This document shows positions 1 to 7,624 of a DNA stretch of 21,107 bases, one piece after another. A model generated the notes under the pieces. That model made no database searches. It had not been told where the DNA came from and worked only from the letters and a program-made list of their open reading frames with translations. The position numbers and the translations under genes are program-made. Location of the stretch: the NCBI GenBank assembly GCA_030151845.1, contig JASLCM010000018.1, positions 1-21,107 on the forward strand, read 5' to 3'. Within the stretch, counting starts at the first letter, position 1, and each line of letters opens with the position of its first letter. The DNA is from Bacteroides sp. (GTDB lineage: Bacteria > Bacteroidota > Bacteroidia > Bacteroidales > Bacteroidaceae).

Positions 1-46
1 CTCTGCTTGTAAGGCAGATGCTCTGAACCAGCTGAGCTAAACGCCC
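1..46 (-). tRNA. tRNA-Val (anticodon TAC), 5' part only
   Basis: Read on the minus strand, the transcript begins GGGCGTT (5' acceptor strand, position 46 down to 40). It continues with TA at tRNA positions 8-9, the D stem GCTC and D loop AGCTGGTTCA, then the anticodon stem TCTGC, loop CTTACAA and stem GCAGA. The loop centre TAC reads valine codons. The variable loop, T arm and 3' acceptor strand lie outside the window, so the gene is cut by the window edge and not necessarily broken. A promoter lies immediately upstream (71-101). Confidence 0.93.
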
Positions 47-70
47 TACACTTCTGTTTCAAAAGCGTTG

Positions 71-101
71 CAAAGGTATAGTTTATTTTTATTCTCACAA
101 A
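71..101 (-). promoter_or_regulatory. Bacteroidota-type promoter of tRNA-Val
   Basis: On the minus strand TTTG (98-101) is followed after exactly 19 bp by TACCTTTG (71-78). This matches the -33 TTTG / -7 TAnnTTTG consensus of the primary sigma factor in Bacteroidota. Transcription would begin near position 64, giving a short 5' leader before mature tRNA position 1 at 46. It lies in the 93-bp gap after maa, so the tRNA has its own start and does not depend on read-through. Confidence 0.75.
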
Positions 102-139
102 CTTTCTACCCTTTTTTTTATAAAAAAAGTAGTTTTTCC

Positions 140-709
140 CTATTTTGCTTCCTTTTTTTGAGTTTTACGAACCACTTTTGCTGGATTACCAACAGCTACA
201 CTATCAGAAGCTATATCCTTCACAACTACACTTCCTGCTCCAATGACTACACGATCACCAATGGTTACTCCTGGGCAAATAATAGTTCCCCCTCCTATCC
301 AACAATCCTCACCTATCGTTACAGGATAGGAAGTCTCTTTTGTTTCACGTCTTGATAGATAATCAAGAGGGTGATGGGGCGTATAAATTTGCACATTGGG
401 TCCTACCAACGTATGCTTTCCAATTGTTATAAATCCTCCATCTAGAAACGAGCAGTTTGAATTAATAAAAACATTTTCCCCTAAAATTATACCATCTCCA
501 TAGTCGCAATAAAAAGGTGGACTTACAATGCTACTAGCTGGTATATTGGGAAGTAATTCTTCCAACAATTCTCGATAATTATTGGAACCAAAGTAGCTTT
601 GATTAAATAGAGTTTGCTTACGTTTGGCAGAAATGAGTCGTTCCCTTAACTCTTTATCTGATGTGTCTGTAAGCTCCCTAGCTCTTAACTTTTCAAATTC
701 TGTTTTCAT
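140..709 (-). CDS. maa: Maltose/galactoside-type O-acetyltransferase (hexapeptide repeat)
   Basis: This 189-residue protein probably moves an acetyl group from acetyl-CoA to the hydroxyl of a sugar in the cytoplasm. Residues 3-55 resemble the Maa N-terminal helical domain (EFEKLRARELTDTSDKEL). From about residue 70 the chain becomes hexapeptide repeats (I-G-E-D-C-W, I-G-G-G-T-I, I-G-D-R-V-V-I-G-A-G), typical of the left-handed beta-helix that trimerises. The likely catalytic histidine is His113 in YTPHHPLD, equivalent to the His of YTATHPID in characterised family members. Length is normal. Its ATG overlaps the yaaA stop (ATGA), so the two are translationally coupled. The physiological sugar cannot be told from sequence; maltose, galactosides and nodulation or capsule sugars are all used by relatives. 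Confidence 0.88.
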   Translation of the reverse strand: MKTEFEKLRARELTDTSDKELRERLISAKRKQTLFNQSYFGSNNYRELLEELLPNIPASSIVSPPFYCDYGDGIILGENVFINSNCSFLDGGFITIGKHTLVGPNVQIYTPHHPLDYLSRRETKETSYPVTIGEDCWIGGGTIICPGVTIGDRVVIGAGSVVVKDIASDSVAVGNPAKVVRKTQKKEAK

Positions 710-1491
710 AACATTTGTCCTGATGTAAAAACTAAATTACTAGCTGTAGACAATGATTCATTATAAACAAATCCTTCCCACTGGAAGGTTTTTAACTCTT
801 CTATATGTGTTATTTTATTCTGAACTATAAAACGAGCCATCTCTCCCCTACACATCTTTGTGTATATTACAATTGTTTTCCAACGTCCATTCTTAAGGAC
901 CTTAAACTCGGGTGTAACCACCTTCAACTCATTCTCTACTCTCTTCCATTCAAAGAGCCTCTTCATCTCTTCACTGGCTAAGTAGCATAATTGCCCGCCA
1001 GTCTCTTTTACCTCATTCACAAAGTCAGCAGTGAGTTTATCTCTCCAAAACTCAAACAGATTGCCTTCACAAAGATGAGGCAGTTGCACACTTCCTTCTA
1101 ATCGATACGGTTTAATACAATCTAACGGACGTAACAAACCATAACAGAAAGAGGTTATATGCAATACTCTTTGAGCGTATAACAACTCCTCTATACTTAA
1201 GTCTTCTGGTGCTATTCGTTTAAATACAGCTCCTGTATAAGCTGAAATTGCAGGGAAAATAGAATTTGTTTGATCATGAAAGATCTGATAACGCTTAAAG
1301 TTTTGAACAGCTATTTTATTATTCACACTCAGAAGAGTCTCCAATTCATCTACTGTAAGCTGACTCATATAAAGTGCTATTTTTGAAGCTTCTTCTAAGT
1401 ATTTTGGCGTTGTAAACTTAGTAACTACTCCATTTGAAAGTGGTTTGACTTTGTTGGCCATTGTTTTGGCACAAGAGATTAGAATATGCAT
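706..1491 (-). CDS. yaaA: Peroxide stress protein YaaA (UPF0246/DUF328)
   Basis: This 261-residue protein aligns along its length with Escherichia coli YaaA. It has the N-terminal MHILISCAKTM (E. coli LILISPAKTL), a central YGLLRPLDCIKPYRLEG block, FWRDKLT, and the C-terminal RGEMARFIVQNKIT and EGFVYNESLS blocks. YaaA limits intracellular free iron under hydrogen peroxide stress in E. coli and so lowers Fenton damage; structural work links the family to a DNA-binding fold. No signal peptide or membrane helix is seen, so it is cytoplasmic. It is first in a two-gene unit with maa and divergent from proC across a 99-bp gap. I could not find a convincing TAnnTTTG box for it; TATCTTCG near 1505-1512 is one mismatch away and has no -33 partner. 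Confidence 0.92.
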   Translation of the reverse strand: MHILISCAKTMANKVKPLSNGVVTKFTTPKYLEEASKIALYMSQLTVDELETLLSVNNKIAVQNFKRYQIFHDQTNSIFPAISAYTGAVFKRIAPEDLSIEELLYAQRVLHITSFCYGLLRPLDCIKPYRLEGSVQLPHLCEGNLFEFWRDKLTADFVNEVKETGGQLCYLASEEMKRLFEWKRVENELKVVTPEFKVLKNGRWKTIVIYTKMCRGEMARFIVQNKITHIEELKTFQWEGFVYNESLSTASNLVFTSGQML

Positions 1492-1563
1492 AGGCTCTAT
1501 TTTTTATCCGAAGATAACAGAATTTAGGATTAGATACTATCTCTTTGATAGAGAAATACTATC

Positions 1564-1577
1564 TTTAGATATCTAAA
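1564..1577. promoter_or_regulatory. 14-bp perfect palindrome in the yaaA/proC divergent gap
   Basis: TTTAGATATCTAAA is identical on both strands and lies 13 bp before the proC ATG. A looser dyad, CTATC-TCTTT-GATAG, lies just upstream at about 1538-1552. The position in a divergent promoter region would suit a dimeric regulator, but the surrounding AT-richness makes chance palindromes likely. No known operator is recognised. Confidence 0.3.
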
Positions 1578-1590
1578 AGATATTATAATT

Positions 1591-2358
1591 ATGAGAATAG
1601 CAATTATTGGAGCAGGAAACATGGGGGGAGCTATTGCTAGAGGCTTAGCTCAGGTAGAACAAGAAGAGATTTCTCTAATGGTTTCAAACCCTAGCAGACA
1701 TAAGCTGGATGCTTTACAAAAAGATTTTCCTCTTATTGAGACTACTACGGATAACCAAGAGGCTATCCTCGAGGCTGATATTATCATTCTTGCAGTAAAA
1801 CCCTGGTTGATAAAGAGTGTTTTATCTGCTCTTAAGGTCAAATCCGACCAAATTGTAGCTTCTGTAGCTGCCGGAGTAGAATTTGCTTCTTTAAGTAAGT
1901 ATATTGGTCCAGAGGTTCCTCTTTTTCGTATCATACCAAATACAGCCATAGCACAACAAGAAAGTATGACTTTAATATCTTCTTCATTGGCTTCCAAAGA
2001 ACAAGAGAAAACAATAATTCGCCTTTTTAACTACTTAGGAAGAGCAATCATCATATCCGAAGAATTGCTCGCTGCTGGTACGGCTATAGCCTCTTGCGGT
2101 ATAGCGTATGCTTTTAAATACATTCAGGCATCTATGCAGGCTGCTGTAGAGTTGGGGTTAAGACCAGCCGAGGCTCAATTTATGATTGCGCAGACTGTAA
2201 AGGGAGCAGCAGAGGTGTTACTTAACCCTGCTAACTCTCCAGCCTTAGAGATTGATAAGGTCACTACCCCTGGAGGGGTCACCATTAAAGGGGTTAATGA
2301 GTTGGATCATCAGGGATTTTCCTCTGCTATTATAAAGGCAATCAAAGCAAGTTGCTAA
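1591..2358 (+). CDS. proC: Pyrroline-5-carboxylate reductase
   Basis: The enzyme reduces 1-pyrroline-5-carboxylate to L-proline with NAD(P)H, the last step of proline synthesis, in the cytoplasm. The N-terminal Rossmann nucleotide loop is MRIAIIGAGNMGGAIARGL (residues 1-19). The mid-region has LAVKPW and IPNTA (FRIIPNTAIAQQES). The C-terminal helical dimerisation domain carries the family signature around TTPGGVTIKGVNELDHQGF near the end. At 255 residues it is close to the usual 260-280. The ATG is the only start that keeps the full Rossmann strand. It diverges from yaaA and is followed by a 132-bp gap with a separate promoter for purB, so it may be transcribed alone. Confidence 0.95.
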   Translation: MRIAIIGAGNMGGAIARGLAQVEQEEISLMVSNPSRHKLDALQKDFPLIETTTDNQEAILEADIIILAVKPWLIKSVLSALKVKSDQIVASVAAGVEFASLSKYIGPEVPLFRIIPNTAIAQQESMTLISSSLASKEQEKTIIRLFNYLGRAIIISEELLAAGTAIASCGIAYAFKYIQASMQAAVELGLRPAEAQFMIAQTVKGAAEVLLNPANSPALEIDKVTTPGGVTIKGVNELDHQGFSSAIIKAIKASC

Positions 2359-2457
2359 CCCAAGCTATACAATTAATGAGCCAAAAGTTAAAAGCAAAGA
2401 GACCTCCTACTTATAAAGTTTCTAATAAGTTATATCTCTTAAGTCAAGAAAAAAAGC

Positions 2458-2465
2458 TAATTTTG
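2458..2465 (+). promoter_or_regulatory. Candidate -7 promoter element for purB
   Basis: TAATTTTG matches the Bacteroidota -7 consensus TAnnTTTG and lies 25 bp before the purB ATG, which leaves a short leader. No clear TTTG/TTG -33 element is found 19-20 bp upstream, so support comes from the -7 box and its placement only. Confidence 0.45.
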
Positions 2466-2490
2466 CTTTTCTAAAACATTGTACAGAACT

Positions 2491-3837
2491 ATGGAACTGA
2501 ATCTACTTACTGCAATATCTCCTATTGATGGAAGGTATAGAACTAAAACTGATGCTTTAGCAACTTATTTCTCAGAATTTGCACTGATTAAGTACAGGGT
2601 GCAAGTAGAGATTGAATATTTTTTAGCGTTAATAGAGCTCGGAATACCTCAACTCAAAAACATTGATGCGCCTACTCAAGCTAAGATTAAACAAATCTAT
2701 TTAAACTTTACATTGGATAATGCCAAGCGAATCAAAGAGATTGAGGGTGTTACGAATCATGATGTTAAAGCTGTAGAGTATTTTATTAAAGAAAAATTTG
2801 ATCAGATTGGTGGATTGGAGGACTTTAAAGAGTTTATCCATTTTGGCCTAACTTCACAAGATATCAACAACACCTCAGTGCCACTTTCAATAAAAGAGGC
2901 TCTCAACGAGGTTTATATGCCAACATTACAAGAGGTTATAGATCTATTAAAAACATATGCAACAAACTGGGCAGAGATTCCTATGCTTGCCAAAACACAT
3001 GGGCAGCCAGCTTCTCCCACAAAGCTTGGTAAAGAGATTGAAGTCTTTGCGTATCGCCTAGAAGAACAGGTGGCCCTCATTAAAAGCACACCTATTAGTG
3101 GGAAGTTTGGTGGTGCAACAGGCAATTTTAATGCACATAAAGTTGCATATCCAGAAGTAGACTGGAGAGTTTTTGGAAACAACTTCTTGGAAAACAAGCT
3201 TGGAATTAAACGCGAACAATTTACCACTCAGATTTCCAACTATGATCACATTGCTGCTCTTTTCAATGGTTTAGATAGGATTAACACAATTCTTATTGAT
3301 CTGGCTAGAGACTTTTGGCAATATATCTCAATGGAGTATTTTAAACAGAAAATAAAGGCGGGAGAGGTTGGCTCTAGCGCTATGCCTCACAAAGTAAATC
3401 CTATCGATTTTGAAAATGCTGAGGGAAATCTAGGTATAGCTAATGCTTTATATACACACTTGGCAAACAAGCTACCCATATCAAGACTTCAAAGAGACTT
3501 AACCGACTCTACTGTATTGAGAAATGTAGGGGTTCCAATGGGACACAGTATCATAGCATTTAAAAGTTTGATAAAAGGACTAAACAAACTTTTACTAAAC
3601 AAAGAAGCTATATTTAAAGACCTAGATAACTGCTGGAGTGTTGTGGCAGAGGCTATTCAAACTATTCTTAGAAGAGAGGGATATCCAAACCCTTACGAAG
3701 CTTTAAAAGAACTAACAAGAACCAACCAACAAGTAACCCAATCCTCAATCAGTGACTTTATTGATCAACTCGCTATTTCACCTGAATTAAAGGAGGAACT
3801 TAAAAATATCACCCCACACAACTATACAGGATTTTAA
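2491..3837 (+). CDS. purB: Adenylosuccinate lyase
   Basis: PurB catalyses two fumarate-releasing steps of purine synthesis: SAICAR to AICAR, and adenylosuccinate to AMP. From the ATG at 2491 the product is 448 residues, beginning MELNLLTAISPIDGRY as in Bacteroidales homologues and close to the 456 of E. coli. An in-frame TTG at 2479 would add four residues that do not fit the family, so I reject it. Visible signatures are TNHDVKAVEYF (His90), the active-site TKTHGQPASPT (general acid/base His170), and the fumarase/aspartase superfamily loop SSAMPHKVNP at 295-304 with the mobile-loop catalytic Ser295. It begins a tight plus-strand set with rluB and asnS (gaps of about 45 bp). Confidence 0.96.
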   Translation: MELNLLTAISPIDGRYRTKTDALATYFSEFALIKYRVQVEIEYFLALIELGIPQLKNIDAPTQAKIKQIYLNFTLDNAKRIKEIEGVTNHDVKAVEYFIKEKFDQIGGLEDFKEFIHFGLTSQDINNTSVPLSIKEALNEVYMPTLQEVIDLLKTYATNWAEIPMLAKTHGQPASPTKLGKEIEVFAYRLEEQVALIKSTPISGKFGGATGNFNAHKVAYPEVDWRVFGNNFLENKLGIKREQFTTQISNYDHIAALFNGLDRINTILIDLARDFWQYISMEYFKQKIKAGEVGSSAMPHKVNPIDFENAEGNLGIANALYTHLANKLPISRLQRDLTDSTVLRNVGVPMGHSIIAFKSLIKGLNKLLLNKEAIFKDLDNCWSVVAEAIQTILRREGYPNPYEALKELTRTNQQVTQSSISDFIDQLAISPELKEELKNITPHNYTGF

Positions 3838-3852
3838 GATCTAGAACAAAAA

Positions 3853-3866
3853 TGGCCGTGAGGTCA
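3853..3866 (+). other. Small GNRA-tetraloop hairpin between purB and rluB
   Basis: TGGCC-GTGA-GGTCA can fold as a five-pair stem (one G-U) capped by a GUGA tetraloop of the stable GNRA class. There is no T-tract after it, so it is not an intrinsic terminator. It could stabilise or process the purB-rluB message, but a structure this short may be fortuitous. Confidence 0.3.
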
Positions 3867-3880
3867 AAACAGTAAAAAAG

Positions 3881-4984
3881 ATGAATACAGAAAAGGAAAA
3901 CAGGCCTAAAAAAACTCTTAAAAAGAGAAATTTTGCCAATCAAGAAGAGATTGGGGATAGAAAACCTAACTATGATGGAAAAAGATCTTACCGTCGGGAA
4001 GACAGGTATGAACGCCCGCGGGTAAGAAAAGACTCTTCAAAAAAGGAAGAGGGAGATAGAGGCTTTAGGCAACGAGGAGAACGGGTATATAATCGAGGAG
4101 AATTTAAAAAACCAAGAGAGAAGAGATACAATAAACCATACCGCTCTTACGATAGAGAAAACTCCGACTTTGATAAGCCTGTAAAGAGAGACAACGAATA
4201 TAACCCTAACGATAAGTACAGTAGAAAAAAACAGATAGCGTATACCCAACAATTTGTAGACCCTAAAAAACCTATCCGTCTCAATAAATTCTTAGCTAAT
4301 GCTGGAATATGCTCACGAAGAGAAGCCGATGAGCACATCTTAAATGGGGCTGTTATGGTTAACGGAGAGCTCGTTACTGAGCTTGGAACTAAGGTTTTAA
4401 GAACAGATGATATCAAATTTAATGGGAAGTCTATAAATCTTGAGAAAAAGGTTTACATTTTACTAAACAAACCAAAAGATTGCGTTACTACTGTAGATGA
4501 TCCTCAAGAGAGACTTACTGTAATGGACTTGGTAAAAGATGCCTGTGATGAAAGGATATATCCTGTAGGAAGGCTAGATAGAAATACTACTGGGGTACTT
4601 CTTCTCACCAATGATGGAGAGCTGGCCTCTAAACTTACTCATCCGAAGTATGAGAAAAAGAAAATTTACCATGTGGTAACTGATAGAAATGTTACTAAAT
4701 ATGACATGGAGCGCATTGCAGGTGGCATAGAACTCGAAGATGGTATGATTGCTGCCGATGGTTTAAATTATATAGACGAAGACAAGAAAAATCAGGTAGG
4801 CATAGAGATTCACTCTGGAAGAAATAGAATTGTACGACGTATTTTTGAAGCTCTTGATTACAAGGTCCTCCGACTTGATAGAGTCCTCTTTGCCGGGCTC
4901 ACTAAAAAAGGGCTAAGACGTGGCCAATGGAGATACTTAACAGAAAGAGAAGTTGGCTTCCTCAAAATGAGCTCGTTTGAATAA
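3881..4984 (+). CDS. rluB: RsuA/RluB-family pseudouridine synthase with long charged N-terminal extension
   Basis: It likely converts a specific uridine of ribosomal RNA to pseudouridine; E. coli RluB modifies U2605 of 23S rRNA. Residues 131-178 form an S4 RNA-binding domain (PIRLNKFLANAGICSRREAD). The synthase domain follows, with YPVGRLDRNTTGVLLLTND at 227-245, in which Asp233 is the catalytic aspartate, and GRNRIVRRIFEALDYKV at 313-329. Residues 1-130 are a low-complexity segment dominated by Arg, Lys, Asp, Glu, Tyr and Asn, predicted disordered; E. coli RluB has no such N-terminal extension. The total of 367 residues is explained by it. RluB is preferred over RsuA by overall likeness, but RluE/RluF-type specificity is not excluded. 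Position between purB and asnS suggests cotranscription. Confidence 0.85.
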   Translation: MNTEKENRPKKTLKKRNFANQEEIGDRKPNYDGKRSYRREDRYERPRVRKDSSKKEEGDRGFRQRGERVYNRGEFKKPREKRYNKPYRSYDRENSDFDKPVKRDNEYNPNDKYSRKKQIAYTQQFVDPKKPIRLNKFLANAGICSRREADEHILNGAVMVNGELVTELGTKVLRTDDIKFNGKSINLEKKVYILLNKPKDCVTTVDDPQERLTVMDLVKDACDERIYPVGRLDRNTTGVLLLTNDGELASKLTHPKYEKKKIYHVVTDRNVTKYDMERIAGGIELEDGMIAADGLNYIDEDKKNQVGIEIHSGRNRIVRRIFEALDYKVLRLDRVLFAGLTKKGLRRGQWRYLTEREVGFLKMSSFE

Positions 4985-5028
4985 TAATTTGATTATAATT
5001 TTACAAGAAATAGATAAAGAATAAAGAC

Positions 5029-6432
5029 ATGGAACAGATTCGTAGAACAAAAATTGTGGACTTATTAAAAAGCGAAAAGTTCGGGCATAAAGTCAACGCA
5101 AAAGGATGGGTCCGTACTCGCAGAGGTAGTAAAAAAGTTAATTTTATTGCCTTAAATGATGGTTCTACAATAAAAAATCTTCAAATCGTTGTCGATCTAG
5201 CTAAGTTTGATGAAGAGGTTTTAAAACAGATAACCACTGGTGCTTGTATCAGTGTAGTTGGGGAACTAACCGAGTCTATGGGAGCTGGACAAAATGCGGA
5301 GATTCAAGCAGATGCTATTGAAATTCTAGGTGGATGTGATACAACTTATCCACTACAGAAAAAGGGACACTCTATGGAGTTTCTTAGAGAAATTGCACAT
5401 TTACGTCCTCGCACCAACACTTTTGGAGCCGTATTCAGAATAAGACACAACATGGCAATAGCTATTCATAAATTCTTTCATGAAAGGGGCTTCTACTACT
5501 TCCACACTCCTCTTATTACTGGTTCCGATGCAGAGGGAGCTGGACAAATGTTCCAAGTTACCACTCTAGATCTAGGAAATGCACCTAAAACAGAAGAAGG
5601 AAAGGTTGATTACAGTAAAGATTTTTTTGGTCAACACGTGAGTTTAACTGTCTCTGGGCAACTTGAGGGTGAACTAGCAGCAACAGCACTAGGTGCAATT
5701 TACACTTTTGGTCCTACGTTTAGAGCCGAAAACTCAAATACTCCTCGACACTTAGCGGAGTTCTGGATGATCGAACCTGAAGTGGCTTTCTATGATATTT
5801 TTGATAACATGGACCTAGCAGAAGAGTTTATCAAGTATTGTGTACAGTGGGCATTAGACAATTGCTTAGACGATATCAATTTTCTTGCCCAACACTTTGA
5901 TAAGGAACTAGTAGCCAGACTTGAAAATGTTGTAGGAAAAGAGTTTAAGAGACTAACCTATACAGATGGAATTGAAATTTTGGAAAAAGCTGTGGCCGAC
6001 GGTCACAAGTTTGAATATCCAGTGTATTGGGGAGTTGACCTAGCCTCTGAGCATGAGAGATATCTTGTAGAGAACCACTTTAAACGTCCGGTTATTCTAA
6101 CCGATTACCCCAAAGAGATAAAAGCTTTCTACATGAAGCAAAATGAAGATGGTAAAACAGTTAGAGCTATGGATGTCCTCTTTCCAAAGATTGGTGAGAT
6201 TATAGGTGGTTCAGAACGTGAAGCAAGCTATGAGGTTCTTAAACAGAGAATCGAGGAACTCAATATTCCACTAAAAGATATGTGGTGGTATCTGGATACA
6301 AGAAAGTATGGTACATGTCCACACGCTGGTTTTGGTTTAGGGTTTGAGAGACTACTCCTCTTTGTTACTGGAATGTCTAACATTAGAGATGTTATACCTT
6401 TCCCACGAACACCACATAATGCTAATTTCTAA
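5029..6432 (+). CDS. asnS: Asparaginyl-tRNA synthetase
   Basis: AsnRS charges tRNA-Asn with asparagine using ATP. The 467-residue chain is normal for a class IIb enzyme (E. coli 466). Residues about 18-105 form the OB-fold anticodon-binding domain (VNAKGWVRTRRGSKKVNFIALNDGS). The catalytic core shows class II motif 2 at 231-249 (FRAENSNTPRHLAEFWMIE) and motif 3 at 434-445 (GFGLGFERLLLF). The asparagine-type sequence RDVIPFPRTP near the C terminus and the absence of an AspRS GAD insertion favour AsnRS over AspRS. It is the last gene of its plus-strand run and is followed by a strong terminator. Confidence 0.96.
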   Translation: MEQIRRTKIVDLLKSEKFGHKVNAKGWVRTRRGSKKVNFIALNDGSTIKNLQIVVDLAKFDEEVLKQITTGACISVVGELTESMGAGQNAEIQADAIEILGGCDTTYPLQKKGHSMEFLREIAHLRPRTNTFGAVFRIRHNMAIAIHKFFHERGFYYFHTPLITGSDAEGAGQMFQVTTLDLGNAPKTEEGKVDYSKDFFGQHVSLTVSGQLEGELAATALGAIYTFGPTFRAENSNTPRHLAEFWMIEPEVAFYDIFDNMDLAEEFIKYCVQWALDNCLDDINFLAQHFDKELVARLENVVGKEFKRLTYTDGIEILEKAVADGHKFEYPVYWGVDLASEHERYLVENHFKRPVILTDYPKEIKAFYMKQNEDGKTVRAMDVLFPKIGEIIGGSEREASYEVLKQRIEELNIPLKDMWWYLDTRKYGTCPHAGFGLGFERLLLFVTGMSNIRDVIPFPRTPHNANF

Positions 6433-6454
6433 AAAAAGATTAAATTAAATAAGT

Positions 6455-6497
6455 ATAGCTGTTTGGTTGCTTTATCGCTCCAAACAGCTATTTTATT
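6455..6497 (+). terminator. Intrinsic terminator after asnS
   Basis: ATAGCTGTTTGG (6455-6466) pairs perfectly with CCAAACAGCTAT (6480-6491) around a 13-nt loop, and the right arm runs into TTTTATTATAT. The stem starts 22 bp after the asnS stop. It separates the purB-rluB-asnS run from the r-protein operon. Confidence 0.85.
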
Positions 6498-6591
6498 ATA
6501 TAAGAGGCCAGACAACAGGGTTTGAGAGAATTAAAAAGCTAGAGAGGTTTGAGACTCAACGAAATAATGATCTAATTAACAGTCAATAGAC

Positions 6592-6622
6592 TTGATATTT
6601 AAAAAGAAAAATCGTAATTTTG
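6592..6622 (+). promoter_or_regulatory. Bacteroidota-type promoter of the rplM operon
   Basis: TTG (6592-6594) is followed after 20 bp by TAATTTTG (6615-6622) and then C, a full match to the -7 TAnnTTTG box. Transcription would start near 6629, giving a leader of roughly 110 nt before rplM, long enough for the structures described there. Of the 305-bp asnS-rplM gap, 6498-6591 contains nothing I can assign. Confidence 0.75.
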
Positions 6623-6633
6623 CAAGCCGATTA

Positions 6634-6719
6634 TTATCTAGGATTAGATAAATTATTTATTCATAGCGAGTTACCCTTTGTCCGGGGTGTAGTTCGTCAT
6701 GAGTTATTTTAGTAGTAAC
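6634..6719 (+). ncRNA. Structured mRNA leader of rplM (candidate r-protein leader)
   Basis: Two structural elements lie between the promoter and rplM. The first is a perfect 7-bp hairpin, TTATCTA (6634-6640), loop GGAT, TAGATAA (6645-6651). The second is a closing helix of GTTAC (6670-6674) with GTAAC (6715-6719) around a GC-richer core in which CCC (6674-6676) can pair with GGG inside CCGGGG. A core this GC-rich stands out from its AT-rich surroundings. R-protein operons are commonly controlled by a product binding such a leader; L13 is the natural candidate ligand. Base pairing is seen; the regulatory role is inferred. Confidence 0.6.
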
Positions 6720-6737
6720 ATTTAAAAAATTAAAAGA

Positions 6738-7199
6738 GTGGATACTTTAAGTTATAAGACCATTTCTGCAAACAAAGCAACTGTTAATAAAGAATGGGTT
6801 GTTGTAGACGCTACAGATCAAGTAATTGGACGTCTAGGCTCTAAAGTTGCTAAACTATTAAGAGGTAAGTATAAAACGAACTTTACTCCTCATGTTGATT
6901 GTGGTGATAACGTTATTATCATCAACGCAGATAAAGTTAGAATGACTGGCCAAAAATGGACAGATAAGAAATATATTTCTTATACTGGTCATCCAGGTGG
7001 TCAGAGAGAAATTTCTCCAGCAGCTTTACAAGCAAAGCCTGATGGTGATGATAAGTTGTTAAGAAAAGTAGTAAAAGGGATGCTTCCTAAAAACAAACTA
7101 GGAGCAAAGCTACTAAACAACCTTTACATCTATGCTGGTAGTGAGCATAAACATGAAGCTCAAAGCCCAAAATCAATCGATATAAACGCACTTAAATAA
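6738..7199 (+). CDS. rplM: 50S ribosomal protein L13 (uL13)
   Basis: L13 is an early-assembly 50S subunit protein that binds 23S rRNA. The 153-residue product has the usual family blocks: KEWVVVDATDQVIGRLGSKVA near residues 19-39, PHVDCGDNVIIINADKV, YTGHPGGQRE, and VKGMLPKNKLGAKLLNNLYIYAGSEHKHEAQ. The start is GTG at 6738; no in-frame ATG lies nearby that preserves the conserved MDTLSYKTISANKATV beginning seen in Bacteroidales. The protein is slightly longer than E. coli L13 (142) because of this N-terminal segment. It is followed after 6 bp by rpsI, the conserved L13-S9 pair. Confidence 0.97.
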   Translation: MDTLSYKTISANKATVNKEWVVVDATDQVIGRLGSKVAKLLRGKYKTNFTPHVDCGDNVIIINADKVRMTGQKWTDKKYISYTGHPGGQREISPAALQAKPDGDDKLLRKVVKGMLPKNKLGAKLLNNLYIYAGSEHKHEAQSPKSIDINALK

Positions 7200-7205
7200 G
7201 ATATA

Positions 7206-7592
7206 ATGGAAGTAATAAATGCATTAGGCAGACGTAAACGTGCAATTGCTCGTGTTTTCTTAACAGAAGGTAGCGGAAAAATCACTATTAATAAAAAGCC
7301 TTTAGAGGAGTACTTCCCTTCAGGAATTCTTCAATTTGTGGTTAAGCAACCTCTAGAAAAGCTTGAAGCTACAGAAAAGTACGACATCAAGGTAAACCTT
7401 AACGGTGGTGGTTTTACTGGACAATCTCAAGCTCTTCGCCTTGCTATCGCACGCGCACTAGTTAAGATTAACCCAGAAGATAAAGCAGCCTTACGTGCTG
7501 AAGGATTCATGACACGTGATCCACGTTCTGTTGAACGTAAAAAACCAGGACAACCAAAAGCAAGGAAGAAATTCCAATTCAGCAAACGTTAA
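7206..7592 (+). CDS. rpsI: 30S ribosomal protein S9 (uS9)
   Basis: S9 sits in the head of the 30S subunit, and its basic C-terminal tail reaches the P-site tRNA. The 128 residues match the family (E. coli 130). The N-terminal block is ALGRRKRAIARVFLTEGSGKI and the core has NLNGGGFTGQSQALRLAIARAL. The C terminus is DPRSVERKKPGQPKARKKFQFSKR-like and ends in the conserved Lys-Arg that contacts tRNA. It lies 6 bp after rplM, so the two are surely cotranscribed; the 126-bp gap to rpsB is unusually structured. Confidence 0.97.
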   Translation: MEVINALGRRKRAIARVFLTEGSGKITINKKPLEEYFPSGILQFVVKQPLEKLEATEKYDIKVNLNGGGFTGQSQALRLAIARALVKINPEDKAALRAEGFMTRDPRSVERKKPGQPKARKKFQFSKR

Positions 7593-7624
7593 ATTTTGCT
7601 TGTATGTACGTTGGATGCTATTAC

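Noticed and set aside
105..132. AT-only hairpin between maa and tRNA-Val as a terminator of maa
   Set aside because: The stem is almost wholly T against A with CTAC/GTAG ends and lacks a GC-rich stem with a following T-run.
68..355. Open frame antisense to maa
   Set aside because: Ser/Tyr/Phe-rich translation typical of the opposite strand of an AT-rich gene; maa is clear on the other strand.
2479..2490. TTG start adding four residues to PurB
   Set aside because: Homologues begin MELN...SPIDGRY, matching the ATG at 2491.
6519..6554. Direct repeat GGTTTGAGA (6519-6527 and 6546-6554) before the rplM promoter
   Set aside because: Two copies of nine bases 27 bp apart, no further copies; could be an activator site but may be chance.
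7591..7598. AAATTTTG as a promoter of rpsB
   Set aside because: First base differs from TAnnTTTG and no TTG lies at the right distance; kept only as a remark in the leader finding.
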